NCBI GenBank assembly: GCA_036389795.1
Contig: DASVWD010000139.1
Location: 1 to 64,000 of the forward strand
Reading direction: 5' to 3'
Origin: Longimicrobium sp.
GTDB lineage: Bacteria > Gemmatimonadota > Gemmatimonadetes > Longimicrobiales > Longimicrobiaceae
Length of the DNA stretch: 64,000 nt
The notes below the pieces were generated by a model. It was not told where the DNA came from. It saw only the letters and a program-made list of their open reading frames with translations, and made no database searches. Below, piece by piece: positions 43,569 through 50,425 of this stretch; the first letter of the stretch is position 1; the number at the start of each line of letters is the position of its first letter. A program made the position numbers and the translations under genes.

Positions 43569-43742
43569 GACCGCGTCCGCCAGGAGATCCGCGTCCGCCG
43601 CCACTCATAGCCGCCGTATCGAGAGGCTTACGTCCACTGGGTGCGCCGCTACGTAATCCATCAAGGAAAGCGGCACCTGGCCGAGTTCGGCGCTGCCCAC
43701 GTTTCCGAGTTCCCGACCCACCTCGCGACGAAGTCGGTGACG
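43569..43742 (+). pseudogene. Decayed integron-integrase-like fragment (SAM-like domain)
   Basis: Read in the right frame this encodes DRVRQEIRVRRHS, an in-frame stop, then YREAYVHWVRRYVIHQGKRH and LAEFGAAHVSEFPTHLAT. This matches the N-terminal core-binding domain of integron-type tyrosine recombinases (VREAIRxRHYSxRTExAYVxWIRRFIxFHGKRHP). The catalytic domain is absent: the sequence switches directly into CoxL remnant 2. It is clearly non-functional. Confidence 0.8.
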
Positions 43743-44093
43743 TCATCAACCCGATGATCGTGGCGGGGCAGATCCACGGCGGGTTGACCTGGGCTGGCGC
43801 TGTCGCTTTTCGAGGAGATCACGTACGACGAGGAGGGCAACATCCGGGCGGCAGCTTCATGGACTACCTGCTGCCGACGGCGATGGAGACGCCGCGCTGG
43901 AAACTGGACAACTCGCCGCACCGCCCGCTGGGCGCCAAGGGCGCGGGCGAGTCGGCCACCGTCGGCGTCCCGCCCGACATCGCCAACGCGGTGGTGGACG
44001 CCCTCTCGCACCTGGGCGTGATGCACATCGACATCCCCATCACCCCCCGAGAAGGTGTGGAAGATCCTGCGCGAAAGAGGCGTGGCGGAGTAG
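43730..44093 (+). pseudogene. CoxL C-terminal remnant, echo 2 (longest)
   Basis: About 120 codons of a CoxL-type large subunit: EVGDVINPMIVAGQIHGGLT, FMDYLLPTAMETPRWKLDN, PLGAKGAGESATVGVPPDIA, NAVVDALSHLGVMHIDIPIT and, after a one-base insertion in a C-run, EKVWKILRERGVAE-stop. At least two frameshifts break it. A perfect 19-bp terminator follows 41 nt later, so the end of the original operon is preserved while most of the gene is gone. Confidence 0.88.
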
Positions 44094-44134
44094 CGAGAGG
44101 GGGATCAGACGCCCTCCATGGCGTTGCCCCGGAT

Positions 44135-44173
44135 ACGAAGCCGCCCGCGGTGGACCACCGCGGGCGGCTTCGT
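44135..44173 (+). terminator. Strong hairpin after CoxL remnant
   Basis: Perfect 19-bp inverted repeat (44135-44153 with 44155-44173). It probably terminated the ancestral cox operon. Confidence 0.85.
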
Positions 44174-44353
44174 CTATCTGGCTGCGCCGGCAATGCCGGT
44201 GCCGAGCAGCTTGCGGGTAAGGTTTTGGGCACCCGGTGGCTCTTACTTGAAGGTCGGTGCCGTGCTCACGAACCGCGCAGGGTATGCGGCCGCGGAGCGC
44301 CGGCGCCGCCTCCAGGGCACACGCTGGACCGGAGCTACCTTCAAGGAGGCCAC

Positions 44354-44746
44354 GTGGGAAACCGCTGCCGAATCGCGCTCGACGTGATCCTGTGGGTATT
44401 CGCCCTGTTCCTCGCGTGGGTGTTCGCCAGGCAGGGGATCGCCAAGTTCTCCGATGACAGCGGGTGGGCGCGGGCCTTTCGCGCATGGCAGTTCCCGGTG
44501 TGGTTCCGGCTCTGCATTGGCGTCGCCGAGACCGCCGCGGCATTATTGCTCCTGACCCGGCGCACGGCCTTCGCGGGCGCGGCGATCATCGTCGCCGTCA
44601 TGCTCGGCGCGATGGGCACGCACGTCTGGTGGGGTCAGCCCGGCCAGGTAACGAGCGAGATCCTTCCGCTCCTTCTGGCGACCGTCGTCGCGATCGGCCG
44701 CCGCAAATCCTTCCTCCTTCGCCAGCGGCGGGATACCCCACCATGA
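44354..44746 (+). CDS. DoxX-family membrane protein
   Basis: 130-aa protein with four predicted helices: LDVILWVFALFLAWVFARQG, VWFRLCIGVAETAAALLLL, AGAAIIVAVMLGAMGTHVWW and SEILPLLLATVVAIG. The segment FARQGIAKFSDDSGWARAF is the DoxX/MauE-like signature. The GTG start at 44354 is supported by a perfect AAGGAGG 4 nt upstream. It overlaps the ECF sigma gene (ATGA), so the two are coupled: a membrane redox-type protein with a sigma factor. A sensor or anti-sigma role is possible but unproven. Confidence 0.88.
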   Translation: MGNRCRIALDVILWVFALFLAWVFARQGIAKFSDDSGWARAFRAWQFPVWFRLCIGVAETAAALLLLTRRTAFAGAAIIVAVMLGAMGTHVWWGQPGQVTSEILPLLLATVVAIGRRKSFLLRQRRDTPP

Positions 44747-45615
44747 GCGCGAGCGTAGTGGCGGACACGGCGCGACTGGTCGAAACGGCCCGCGATCCGG
44801 CCGTTCCCCTGCAGGAGCAGCACCTTGCGTTCACGCGGCTCGTCGAGCAGTCGCAGCACCTCGTGTTCGGCCTCGCCCTCACGCTGCTCCGCGACGGAGA
44901 CGATGCCAGGGACGCCGTGCAGGAAGCGTTCGCGACGGCCTGGCTTCGCCTGCGCCAGCTCCGCGACCCATCCGCGTTCCCGACCTGGCTGAGGACGATC
45001 GTCGCCTCGCAATGCGCACGGCAGCTGCGGCGCCGGGCGCGCCGGCCCGAGGCCGCGGAGCTGCCCCGGTTCGTCGAGGCCGAGAGCCGCCGGGTCGACT
45101 ACCAGGCCCTGGTCGCATCCGCCGTCGCCGCGCTCCCGGACGGCGAGCGGCAGGTCACCGTCCTCTTCTACTTCCTAGGGTACAGCCAGCCGGAGATCGC
45201 CAGGGTACTGCGCCTGAAGCCGGGAACGGTCGCCAAGCGCCTGCATTCTGCCAGGCTGCGGATTCGACATCGGCTGCCGCCGTCGGTGAGGAGCGAGTTC
45301 GTGCGGGCTACCCCTTCGCGCACGTTCGCGGAGAAAGTGCGGCTGGGCATGTACGACGAGTACGTCGGCGAGTACCGCTTCGACCGGCGTCCCGACCTCG
45401 TCGTCTCGATCGTCAGGGAAGGGGATTCCCTGGTCAGCATTTCCGGCCGGCAGCGCCATGTCCTCGCGTCGCTCGGCGAGGCGTCGCTCGTGACGGGCCG
45501 CTACGACGGCGAAGGCCGCTTCGGGCGCAACCGGCAAGGCGAAGTCACCCATTTCGTATACTACGAGTTCGGTGAGCGCCTGGGGGTCGCGTGGAAGACG
45601 GACCGCGCGAGGTGA
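44743..45615 (+). CDS. ECF sigma factor with C-terminal beta domain
   Basis: 290 aa. Sigma region 2 (FTRLVEQSQHLVFGLALTLL, RDGDDARDAVQEAFATAWLR) and region 4 (LPDGERQVTVLFYFLGYSQP, EIARVLRLKPGTVAKRLHSA) are complete. A roughly 95-residue extension follows (from SRTFAEKVRLGMYDEYVGEY to VAWK). It is beta-rich and resembles a DUF3471-type domain (YVGEYRFDRRPDLVVSIVRE). ECF factors with C-terminal domains often use them as built-in regulators. Translation is coupled to the DoxX gene through ATGA. No anti-sigma gene is visible. Confidence 0.88.
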   Translation: MSASVVADTARLVETARDPAVPLQEQHLAFTRLVEQSQHLVFGLALTLLRDGDDARDAVQEAFATAWLRLRQLRDPSAFPTWLRTIVASQCARQLRRRARRPEAAELPRFVEAESRRVDYQALVASAVAALPDGERQVTVLFYFLGYSQPEIARVLRLKPGTVAKRLHSARLRIRHRLPPSVRSEFVRATPSRTFAEKVRLGMYDEYVGEYRFDRRPDLVVSIVREGDSLVSISGRQRHVLASLGEASLVTGRYDGEGRFGRNRQGEVTHFVYYEFGERLGVAWKTDRAR

Positions 45616-45754
45616 CGGCGGCGAATCGGCCATGTATCGGGGGCGGCCGGACCCCCGCGAGTGTCGTCACCCGCTGGAAGGCACCTTCACACCCTCGCGT
45701 CGGCCGGGAGACGATCTAAGTAAGTGCTCGAAAGTTCTGTCGACTTTCAAGTCC

Positions 45755-45837
45755 TGAGTGCTAAGTGCTAAGTGCTGAACTGCGCAGATGATACACGATT
45801 CAGCAACTCAGCACTCGGCACTCGGCACTCAGCACTA
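45755..45837. repeat. Inverted pair of AGTGCTA / AGCACTC arrays
   Basis: Tandem GAGTGCTAAGTGCTAAGTGC units (45755-45777) face tandem TCAGCACTCGGCACTCGGCA units (45802-45837). The period is 7 as in the GTGCGAA arrays but the unit differs. The rest of the spacer to 46163 carries CoxL echo 3 and the 112-bp repeat. Confidence 0.8.
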
Positions 45838-45860
45838 CCTACTTCGCTGGAGCCATGGGG

Positions 45861-46014
45861 GCGTGGTGGGCGAGTCGGCCACCGTGTGCGCGCCTCCCGG
45901 CCATCGCCAACGCGGTGGTGGACGCCCTGTCGCACTCGGGCGTGACGCACATCGACGTCCCGATCACCTCCGAGTAGGTGTGGAAGATCCTGCACGAGAA
46001 GGGTGGTTGAGTAG
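45861..46014 (+). pseudogene. CoxL C-terminal fragment, echo 3
   Basis: Recognisable as GVVGESATVCAPPG, then after a frameshift IANAVVDALSHSGVTHIDVP, then ITSE-stop-VWKILHEKGG. One stop and at least one frameshift. It is followed directly by the 112-bp repeat copy 2. Confidence 0.85.
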
Positions 46015-46124
46015 CGGAAGCGGCGAGACCGGTGGAGCGTCGGCGGAGAGCAGTAGTGTCGGCGTGCCCACCGGGGTGGAGCGAGGCGGCGAGTCGGATT
46101 GCAACGGGGGTCTGCCGCGAAAGG
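46015..46124 (+). repeat. 112-bp repeat adjacent to CoxL echo, copy 2
   Basis: Counterpart of 43022-43133 in the same orientation and the same position relative to a CoxL tail. It stops 40 bp before the end of the minus-strand DUF4157 gene. Confidence 0.85.
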
Positions 46125-46163
46125 AACCGGGTATGGGGCTCCCTTCCCCCCTGGTGACCCCCG

Positions 46164-48023
46164 TCAATTTCGCTTCATTGCCGCCGTGACTTTCCACTGT
46201 TGCGCATAAGCGTCCGCTTCGGTCAGCAGTTCTCGATAGGCTACCTCCAGTTCTGCGGCGATGCTGCGGGCATCCAGATCGATCAATTCGAATTCGGTGA
46301 TCAGCGTCCGACTGGTTGTTTGCCGTTGAACGAGGTCCACCATTTCGGTGGCGTTCGTTTTCAGCGCCTTCAGGTGAGTAACCATCCGGGATCGGCCTTT
46401 TTGGGCGGACACGCGTGCGATTTCCGTATCCAACCGCGGTATCAGGTTCTTCTTGACGACATCTATTGCAGGCTGGAGTTTGCTTGTGTCCCAGCTTCCT
46501 TTCTTCCGTTGCTTCGCTTCCTCCCGGATCGTGGAGAGGGCGTCGTGGGTCTTGCGGTCGTAATCATAAATCAGATCTTCCAATGGCCTCTCTCGATACC
46601 AGTCCTGTACCTGCTGCACCTCCTGATTGTGTTCCGTGACCCTTTTCCGGAAATCTTGCTGTTGCTTTGAAGTAGTCTTGGGATCTACGCCTTTGCGCTT
46701 ATCCATCGTCTCGCTCACAAGCTCGGCAAAACTCGCGGTTTCGGGATTGAGAGCGGCCAGCGGCTTCGCCTTCGCCTCTTTTGCGATCTCTTCAGGAATG
46801 CCCACATCCCAGCGTATCGTCCTTTCCGATTTCCCCTGACCGGCGAGGAGCCGGGCCATCTTGAAATACTGCTCCGCGTGGCGGGCTTCATGGTAGATGG
46901 ATTCCACCAGTTCCGTCGACTGCTGTCTGGTCAGCTGCCCGATGGTCAGAGGCCCGGCTTTTCCGGTATACGCGGTCGTGTTCACGCGCATCCTCCAGGC
47001 GATCGGCCAGAAGTTCGCGATCGTGTCGATGGGCTCCACTCTCAGTTTCACGGCTGGGATGTCCATCGCCCGAAGCTCGTCGTTACATACGTCCAGAGCA
47101 TAACGAGCCAGGACTTCGAACGATTTACTTCGATTTGCCCTGTCACTCTGGAATGCCTTCACTTTCGTTGCATAGCCGCCGACGTTCTGGCTTGTTGCCA
47201 GGCCAAAATCCACCTGCCGTTGAATCGATGTCTCCGAGGTGTGGCGAAGGCGAGCAGGCGAATGGCCGAACAGCCGAATCGAGGACGGACCCCGTTTTTC
47301 ATCACGTGGACTAGCGTAAGTCCCATCCGCACCTGTCTGCTGCACCACGTGCGCCAGCTCATGGGCAATCAGCCGGCGACCCTCGTGTGTTTCCGGAGCG
47401 AACCGGCCGGCACCGAAAACCACGTCGGATCCCACGGTGTAGGCATGGGCGTTCAGATCTTGAGCAGATTGCTCTGCGAGACCCCCAGAATGCAGCCGCA
47501 CTCGCGAAAAGTCGTGGCCCAAGCGCTGTTCCATGTCTTGCCGCAATGCCGGCTCCAGCGGCCTGCCGGGACTGGCAAGGGCCTGGTCTACGCTGGCGGG
47601 CGCCGCATCCCTCTGCCCGTTCGGTTGCCCGGAGAAGCGCTGGATACGTGGTGGCGCGCCGCTGACGGCGGTAGCGGCCGGCGTCGCCATCGCCTGATCG
47701 GCAACACGGTCTGCCTCCTGCTCGTATTCGTCTCCCGGCTGGTTGATCTCCAGCTTCGTCTGTATCGCTCCTGCTGCAGGAGTATGTACGGGGGTCTGGC
47801 TATGATCGTGCTCAAAGTGAGGTGATGTCGGACCGCTCGATCCATCGAGCTCTTCAGCATGAGTCCGCGGCGTCCTTTGCACCGTCAGAATCCCCGTCGC
47901 GAGTTGCAGGAGCAGGTGAGGAGGTGCCGCATGATGGGTTGTGGACGCTGCCGTGCCAGGCCGGGCAAGGCTGGAGGATACTGGCTTTTGAGCTTGCTTC
48001 TGCTTTTGTGCAAAGGCTCGCAT
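46164..48023 (-). CDS. eCIS-core (DUF4157) protein with second HExxH-like domain
   Basis: 619 aa. After a flexible N-terminus, the DUF4157 block shows LRQDMEQRLGHDFSRVRLHS, then VGSDVVFGAGRFAPET and the zinc motif HELAHVVQQTG. The remaining 380 residues are a separate helical domain with a second possible zinc site (ESIYHEARHAEQYFKM), then long charged helices (KQQQDFRKRVTEHNQEV). DUF4157 marks proteins tied to extracellular contractile injection systems, often as effectors or their carriers, but no eCIS structural gene lies in this window. ATG 48023; the promoter is shared repeat copy B. Composition is AT-richer than its neighbours, so it was probably acquired. Confidence 0.85.
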   Translation of the reverse strand: MRAFAQKQKQAQKPVSSSLARPGTAASTTHHAAPPHLLLQLATGILTVQRTPRTHAEELDGSSGPTSPHFEHDHSQTPVHTPAAGAIQTKLEINQPGDEYEQEADRVADQAMATPAATAVSGAPPRIQRFSGQPNGQRDAAPASVDQALASPGRPLEPALRQDMEQRLGHDFSRVRLHSGGLAEQSAQDLNAHAYTVGSDVVFGAGRFAPETHEGRRLIAHELAHVVQQTGADGTYASPRDEKRGPSSIRLFGHSPARLRHTSETSIQRQVDFGLATSQNVGGYATKVKAFQSDRANRSKSFEVLARYALDVCNDELRAMDIPAVKLRVEPIDTIANFWPIAWRMRVNTTAYTGKAGPLTIGQLTRQQSTELVESIYHEARHAEQYFKMARLLAGQGKSERTIRWDVGIPEEIAKEAKAKPLAALNPETASFAELVSETMDKRKGVDPKTTSKQQQDFRKRVTEHNQEVQQVQDWYRERPLEDLIYDYDRKTHDALSTIREEAKQRKKGSWDTSKLQPAIDVVKKNLIPRLDTEIARVSAQKGRSRMVTHLKALKTNATEMVDLVQRQTTSRTLITEFELIDLDARSIAAELEVAYRELLTEADAYAQQWKVTAAMKRN

Positions 48024-48174
48024 GTCTGATTCCTATTTTGCCGCGGATCTGCCGCCCAACACGTAGCAGGTTGCGCCTCGCAGCGCGTGCGCAGATGCTC
48101 ACCTTCCCACGCGCAGCCCGTCACCCGCTCGGATACACGAATGCAACCTACACCTCGTCCACCTGACTTCTCCG

Positions 48175-48203
48175 ATGATACGGCGCTACACCGCGCCAAA
48201 CAA
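48175..48203 (-). promoter_or_regulatory. Shared promoter repeat, copy B
   Basis: Minus strand: TTGTTT (48198-48203), 17-nt spacer, TATCAT (48175-48180), 152 nt upstream of the DUF4157 gene. Flanks are related to copies A (43514) and C (50231), including the upstream CCTGGGTCTGATG-like block. Confidence 0.7.
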
Positions 48204-48239
48204 CACAAACATCAGACCCAGGCTGCTGGATTGTGTCCC

Positions 48240-48319
48240 GAGGCGCGGGCCGTTGCGGAGTGCGCCATCCACCGCGAGGCAAGGCGTGGCGCTGGAGAAC
48301 GTGCACGACGTGCCCTGCC
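48240..48319 (+). pseudogene. btpA internal fragment
   Basis: 80 bp closely similar to 50517-50600 inside the intact btpA-like gene (encoding EARAVAECA and then, after an 8-nt deletion, GVALENVHDVPC-like residues). It lies directly upstream of CoxL echo 4 and directly downstream of promoter repeat B, the same order of repeat then btpA as at 50.2-50.6 kb. Confidence 0.85.
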
Positions 48320-48329
48320 CCGCGCGGCC

Positions 48330-48441
48330 GCCGGCACCCTGTCCGCCATCGTGAATGCGGTGGTGGATGCCGTGTCGCACCTGGACGTGATGCACATCGA
48401 CATCCAGGAATCACGCCCGGGAAGGTCTGGGAAGATCTCCG
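48330..48441 (+). pseudogene. CoxL C-terminal fragment, echo 4
   Basis: Encodes IVNAVVDAVSHLDVMHIDIQ and, after a short indel, PGKVWEDLR. It is the most diverged of the four echoes and is fused to the btpA fragment. Confidence 0.8.
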
Positions 48442-48479
48442 CCCTGAGCCTGCGCCGGCCTGCGTCGCCCGCAGCCGGG

Positions 48480-48929
48480 TCACGCCAGCGCGCCGCCGGC
48501 ATCCGGGCCGGCGGGCACTTCGCTGATGTGCCCGCCGACCACCTTCCAGGAGCCGCCGTCTTCACGCGCCCACACCCGCGTGTACCGGTACGTACCGCGC
48601 AGCAGCGTGCCGGCGACTTCCACGGCCAGCCGCGCACGGAGCGCGGCAACGGCCACGTCGGCACCGATGCGGCGCACGCGCAATTCCTCGGGCACGTGCT
48701 CCCGGAAGCGGACCACTCCGGATCCGTGCGCAGCCAGGTCGCCGGCCTTCGTCGCGAGCTGGCCGTCGGGGCCGGTGAAGAGGAGCTCTTCGGCGATGAG
48801 AGGATCGAGCGCGGCCAGGTCGGCGGCCAGCTGGGCCGCGCGGATCCGGGCCTCGCACGCGACGATCTCGGGTGCGTCTTCGCCGACGAGAACGGCCCGC
48901 ATCACGGCGACGCCGTCGAGATCCGTCAT
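48480..48929 (-). CDS. SnoaL/DUF4440-like NTF2-fold protein
   Basis: 149 aa with the cone-like NTF2 pattern: the N-terminal helix pair EARIRAAQLAADLAALDPLI, then LFTGPDGQLATKAGDLAAHG, VRRIGADVAVAALRARLAVE, and the last strands TYRYTRVWAREDGGSWKVVG, HISEVP. DUF4440-type proteins are ketosteroid-isomerase-like and used in many small-molecule or regulatory roles; a catalytic function cannot be assigned. ATG 48929. No operon partner is obvious; the VOC gene lies 92 nt upstream on the same strand and may be co-transcribed. Confidence 0.85.
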   Translation of the reverse strand: MTDLDGVAVMRAVLVGEDAPEIVACEARIRAAQLAADLAALDPLIAEELLFTGPDGQLATKAGDLAAHGSGVVRFREHVPEELRVRRIGADVAVAALRARLAVEVAGTLLRGTYRYTRVWAREDGGSWKVVGGHISEVPAGPDAGGALA

Positions 48930-49020
48930 GTCGGGGGCGAAAGGTGCGGGGACGATCCTGTCGAGTCAGGCAACCGGCCTGACGCCCGCCGCGACGCGCG
49001 AGGAGCCGCAATCGAGGCCC

Positions 49021-49425
49021 TCATGTGGATGCAGGTTGATGGAGGAGCATCCAGGACGTCCCGAACCTGTCGCGGAGCATGGCGAAGCGGTTGGCGAAGG
49101 GCGTCTTCTCCATCTTCATGAAGATCTCGCCCCCGTCCGCGAGCAGGGCGTACGTGCGCTCGGCGTCCGCTTCACCGTCGAAAGTGAGGGTGAGATAGGC
49201 GCTGCGCATGGGCTCGGCTTGGGGAACGTCCGCACCCATGAGCACCGTCGAGCCGATCTCGATCCGGGCGTGAAGGACCCTGTCCTTCCAGTCGGCCGGC
49301 AGCGAGGGATTGGGCTGCTCCCCATGCCGGGCGATCCCGGTGATCCTGCCGCCGAGGTGCCGCTCGTAGAAGCGAAACGCCTGCTCGCAGTTGCCGCGAT
49401 AGTTCAAATAGACGTCCAGTCGCAT
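49021..49425 (-). CDS. VOC-family (PhnB-like) protein
   Basis: 134-aa glyoxalase-fold protein of the PhnB-like group. Family features are YLNYRGNCEQAFRFYERHLG, HARIEIGSTVLMGADVPQ, YLTLTFDGEADAERTYALLA and the C-terminal ANRFAMLRDRFGTSWMLLHQ. PhnB-like proteins have the paired beta-alpha-beta3 VOC fold but no established universal reaction. It lies upstream of the DUF4440 gene on the same strand, suggesting a small two-gene unit. ATG 49425 gives the exact family start (MRLDVYLNY). Confidence 0.9.
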   Translation of the reverse strand: MRLDVYLNYRGNCEQAFRFYERHLGGRITGIARHGEQPNPSLPADWKDRVLHARIEIGSTVLMGADVPQAEPMRSAYLTLTFDGEADAERTYALLADGGEIFMKMEKTPFANRFAMLRDRFGTSWMLLHQPAST

Positions 49426-49536
49426 CGCGTCACTCCGTCCACCCCGTGGGTCGCCGCCACGGTCGCAGGGTCCGCCCGGATGGATCGGGCGCCGTGTTGC
49501 CGCCCGACCAAACAGCGGGCGGGATTCCCGATCCGG

Positions 49537-50115
49537 TCAACGCGACAGCGTCTCCCAATCGTACGCCATGGCCTCGACCCGGCCAGGGCTCGAGGCGAGC
49601 CGCCGCTCGACCACTTCGAGCCGGCGGTCCCGGTCGTTCCACCGGTAGGTGACGCGGCACTGGTCCGGTCCGGCGCCGTCCGGACAGTAGCCGCCGTGCT
49701 GCATCGTGACCAGACCCTCATCCACCGGGGTGAAGCCGTGCATCTGCTGCTCCAGGAGCAGCCGCACGGGACCGCCGCTCCCGATCCAGAACTGCACCAG
49801 GACGCCTCCGGTGCCGCTGAACCGGGTCGGCCCGAGACCGCAGCGGACGCGTCCGAAGGTGACGGCCACCTCGGCCAATCCTCCGCCGGTGATTTCGATG
49901 GGGATGAACGCATCGTCGGGGACGGAGATCGTGCCGCACTCCGCACCGTAGCTCGTCCTGGCATCCTGCCGGACGACCGCCTTGAGCCGAGCCATGTGCG
50001 CCCCGGGATCGTCGCTCTCGCGTCCGACGAGGACGGTGGGCCGATCCGGATCGCTCGTCGATCCCACCGTACATCCGGCGAGGAGGAGCGCGGCAACGGC
50101 TGAGCGGAAGCGCAT
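49537..50115 (-). CDS. Predicted lipoprotein
   Basis: 192 aa with a clean lipobox (VAALLLAGCTV). The mature domain carries VRQDARTSYGAECGTISVPD, EITGGGLAEVAVTFGRVRCG, VLVQFWIGSGGPVRLLLEQQ and MQHGGYCPDGAGPDQCRVTY. No family is recognised. Four cysteines in the mature part may pair. It is driven by promoter repeat copy C, 116 nt upstream, the same promoter type that serves the DUF4157 gene and the 64-aa gene, so the three may form a small regulon. ATG 50115. Confidence 0.75.
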   Translation of the reverse strand: MRFRSAVAALLLAGCTVGSTSDPDRPTVLVGRESDDPGAHMARLKAVVRQDARTSYGAECGTISVPDDAFIPIEITGGGLAEVAVTFGRVRCGLGPTRFSGTGGVLVQFWIGSGGPVRLLLEQQMHGFTPVDEGLVTMQHGGYCPDGAGPDQCRVTYRWNDRDRRLEVVERRLASSPGRVEAMAYDWETLSR

Positions 50116-50230
50116 GGCTGTTCGTGCGTCGCGTCCTGACGGAACCAGGCCCGGTGGCGCGGGTCCGGGCGCCGGAGTCACGAGGGAGCGAAAGCCCTTG
50201 CGTTCCTTGCGCCACCTGCCCCTTCGCGGG

Positions 50231-50259
50231 ATACTACGCCGCCGCACCGCACCCATCAA
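50231..50259 (-). promoter_or_regulatory. Shared promoter repeat, copy C
   Basis: Minus strand: TTGATG (50254-50259), 17-nt spacer, TAGTAT (50231-50236). Flanks match copy A (CATTCGTC upstream and GGCAGGTGG downstream). Confidence 0.75.
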
Positions 50260-50425
50260 GACGAATGCCGGCTGCCCATGTCGAGCGCCACGGGCGGCTT
50301 TCCGCCATCCTCTCCCCCGGGTCGCTTCGCACTGTAGATTGTGCCGCGGCCAGTTTCCGTCCCTCGAGCGACAGCTCGCCAGGACGCGGGCATTCTCCGC
50401 CGCCACCCTCTTCCGCAACCGTCCC

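Noticed and set aside
41556-44093. Complete, functional cox (CO dehydrogenase) operon
   Set aside because: Only coxG is intact; large-subunit sequence is limited to broken C-terminal pieces, and no small or medium subunit is seen.
48087-49121. 344-codon plus-strand ORF across the CoxL echo 4 and NTF2-fold gene
   Set aside because: It joins debris to the antisense of a recognisable minus-strand gene; no domain of its own.
43500-50270. attC sites of an integron cassette array
   Set aside because: The three repeats lack paired GTTRRRY/RYYYAAC core sites and fit a promoter (-35/-10 with 17-nt spacing) better.
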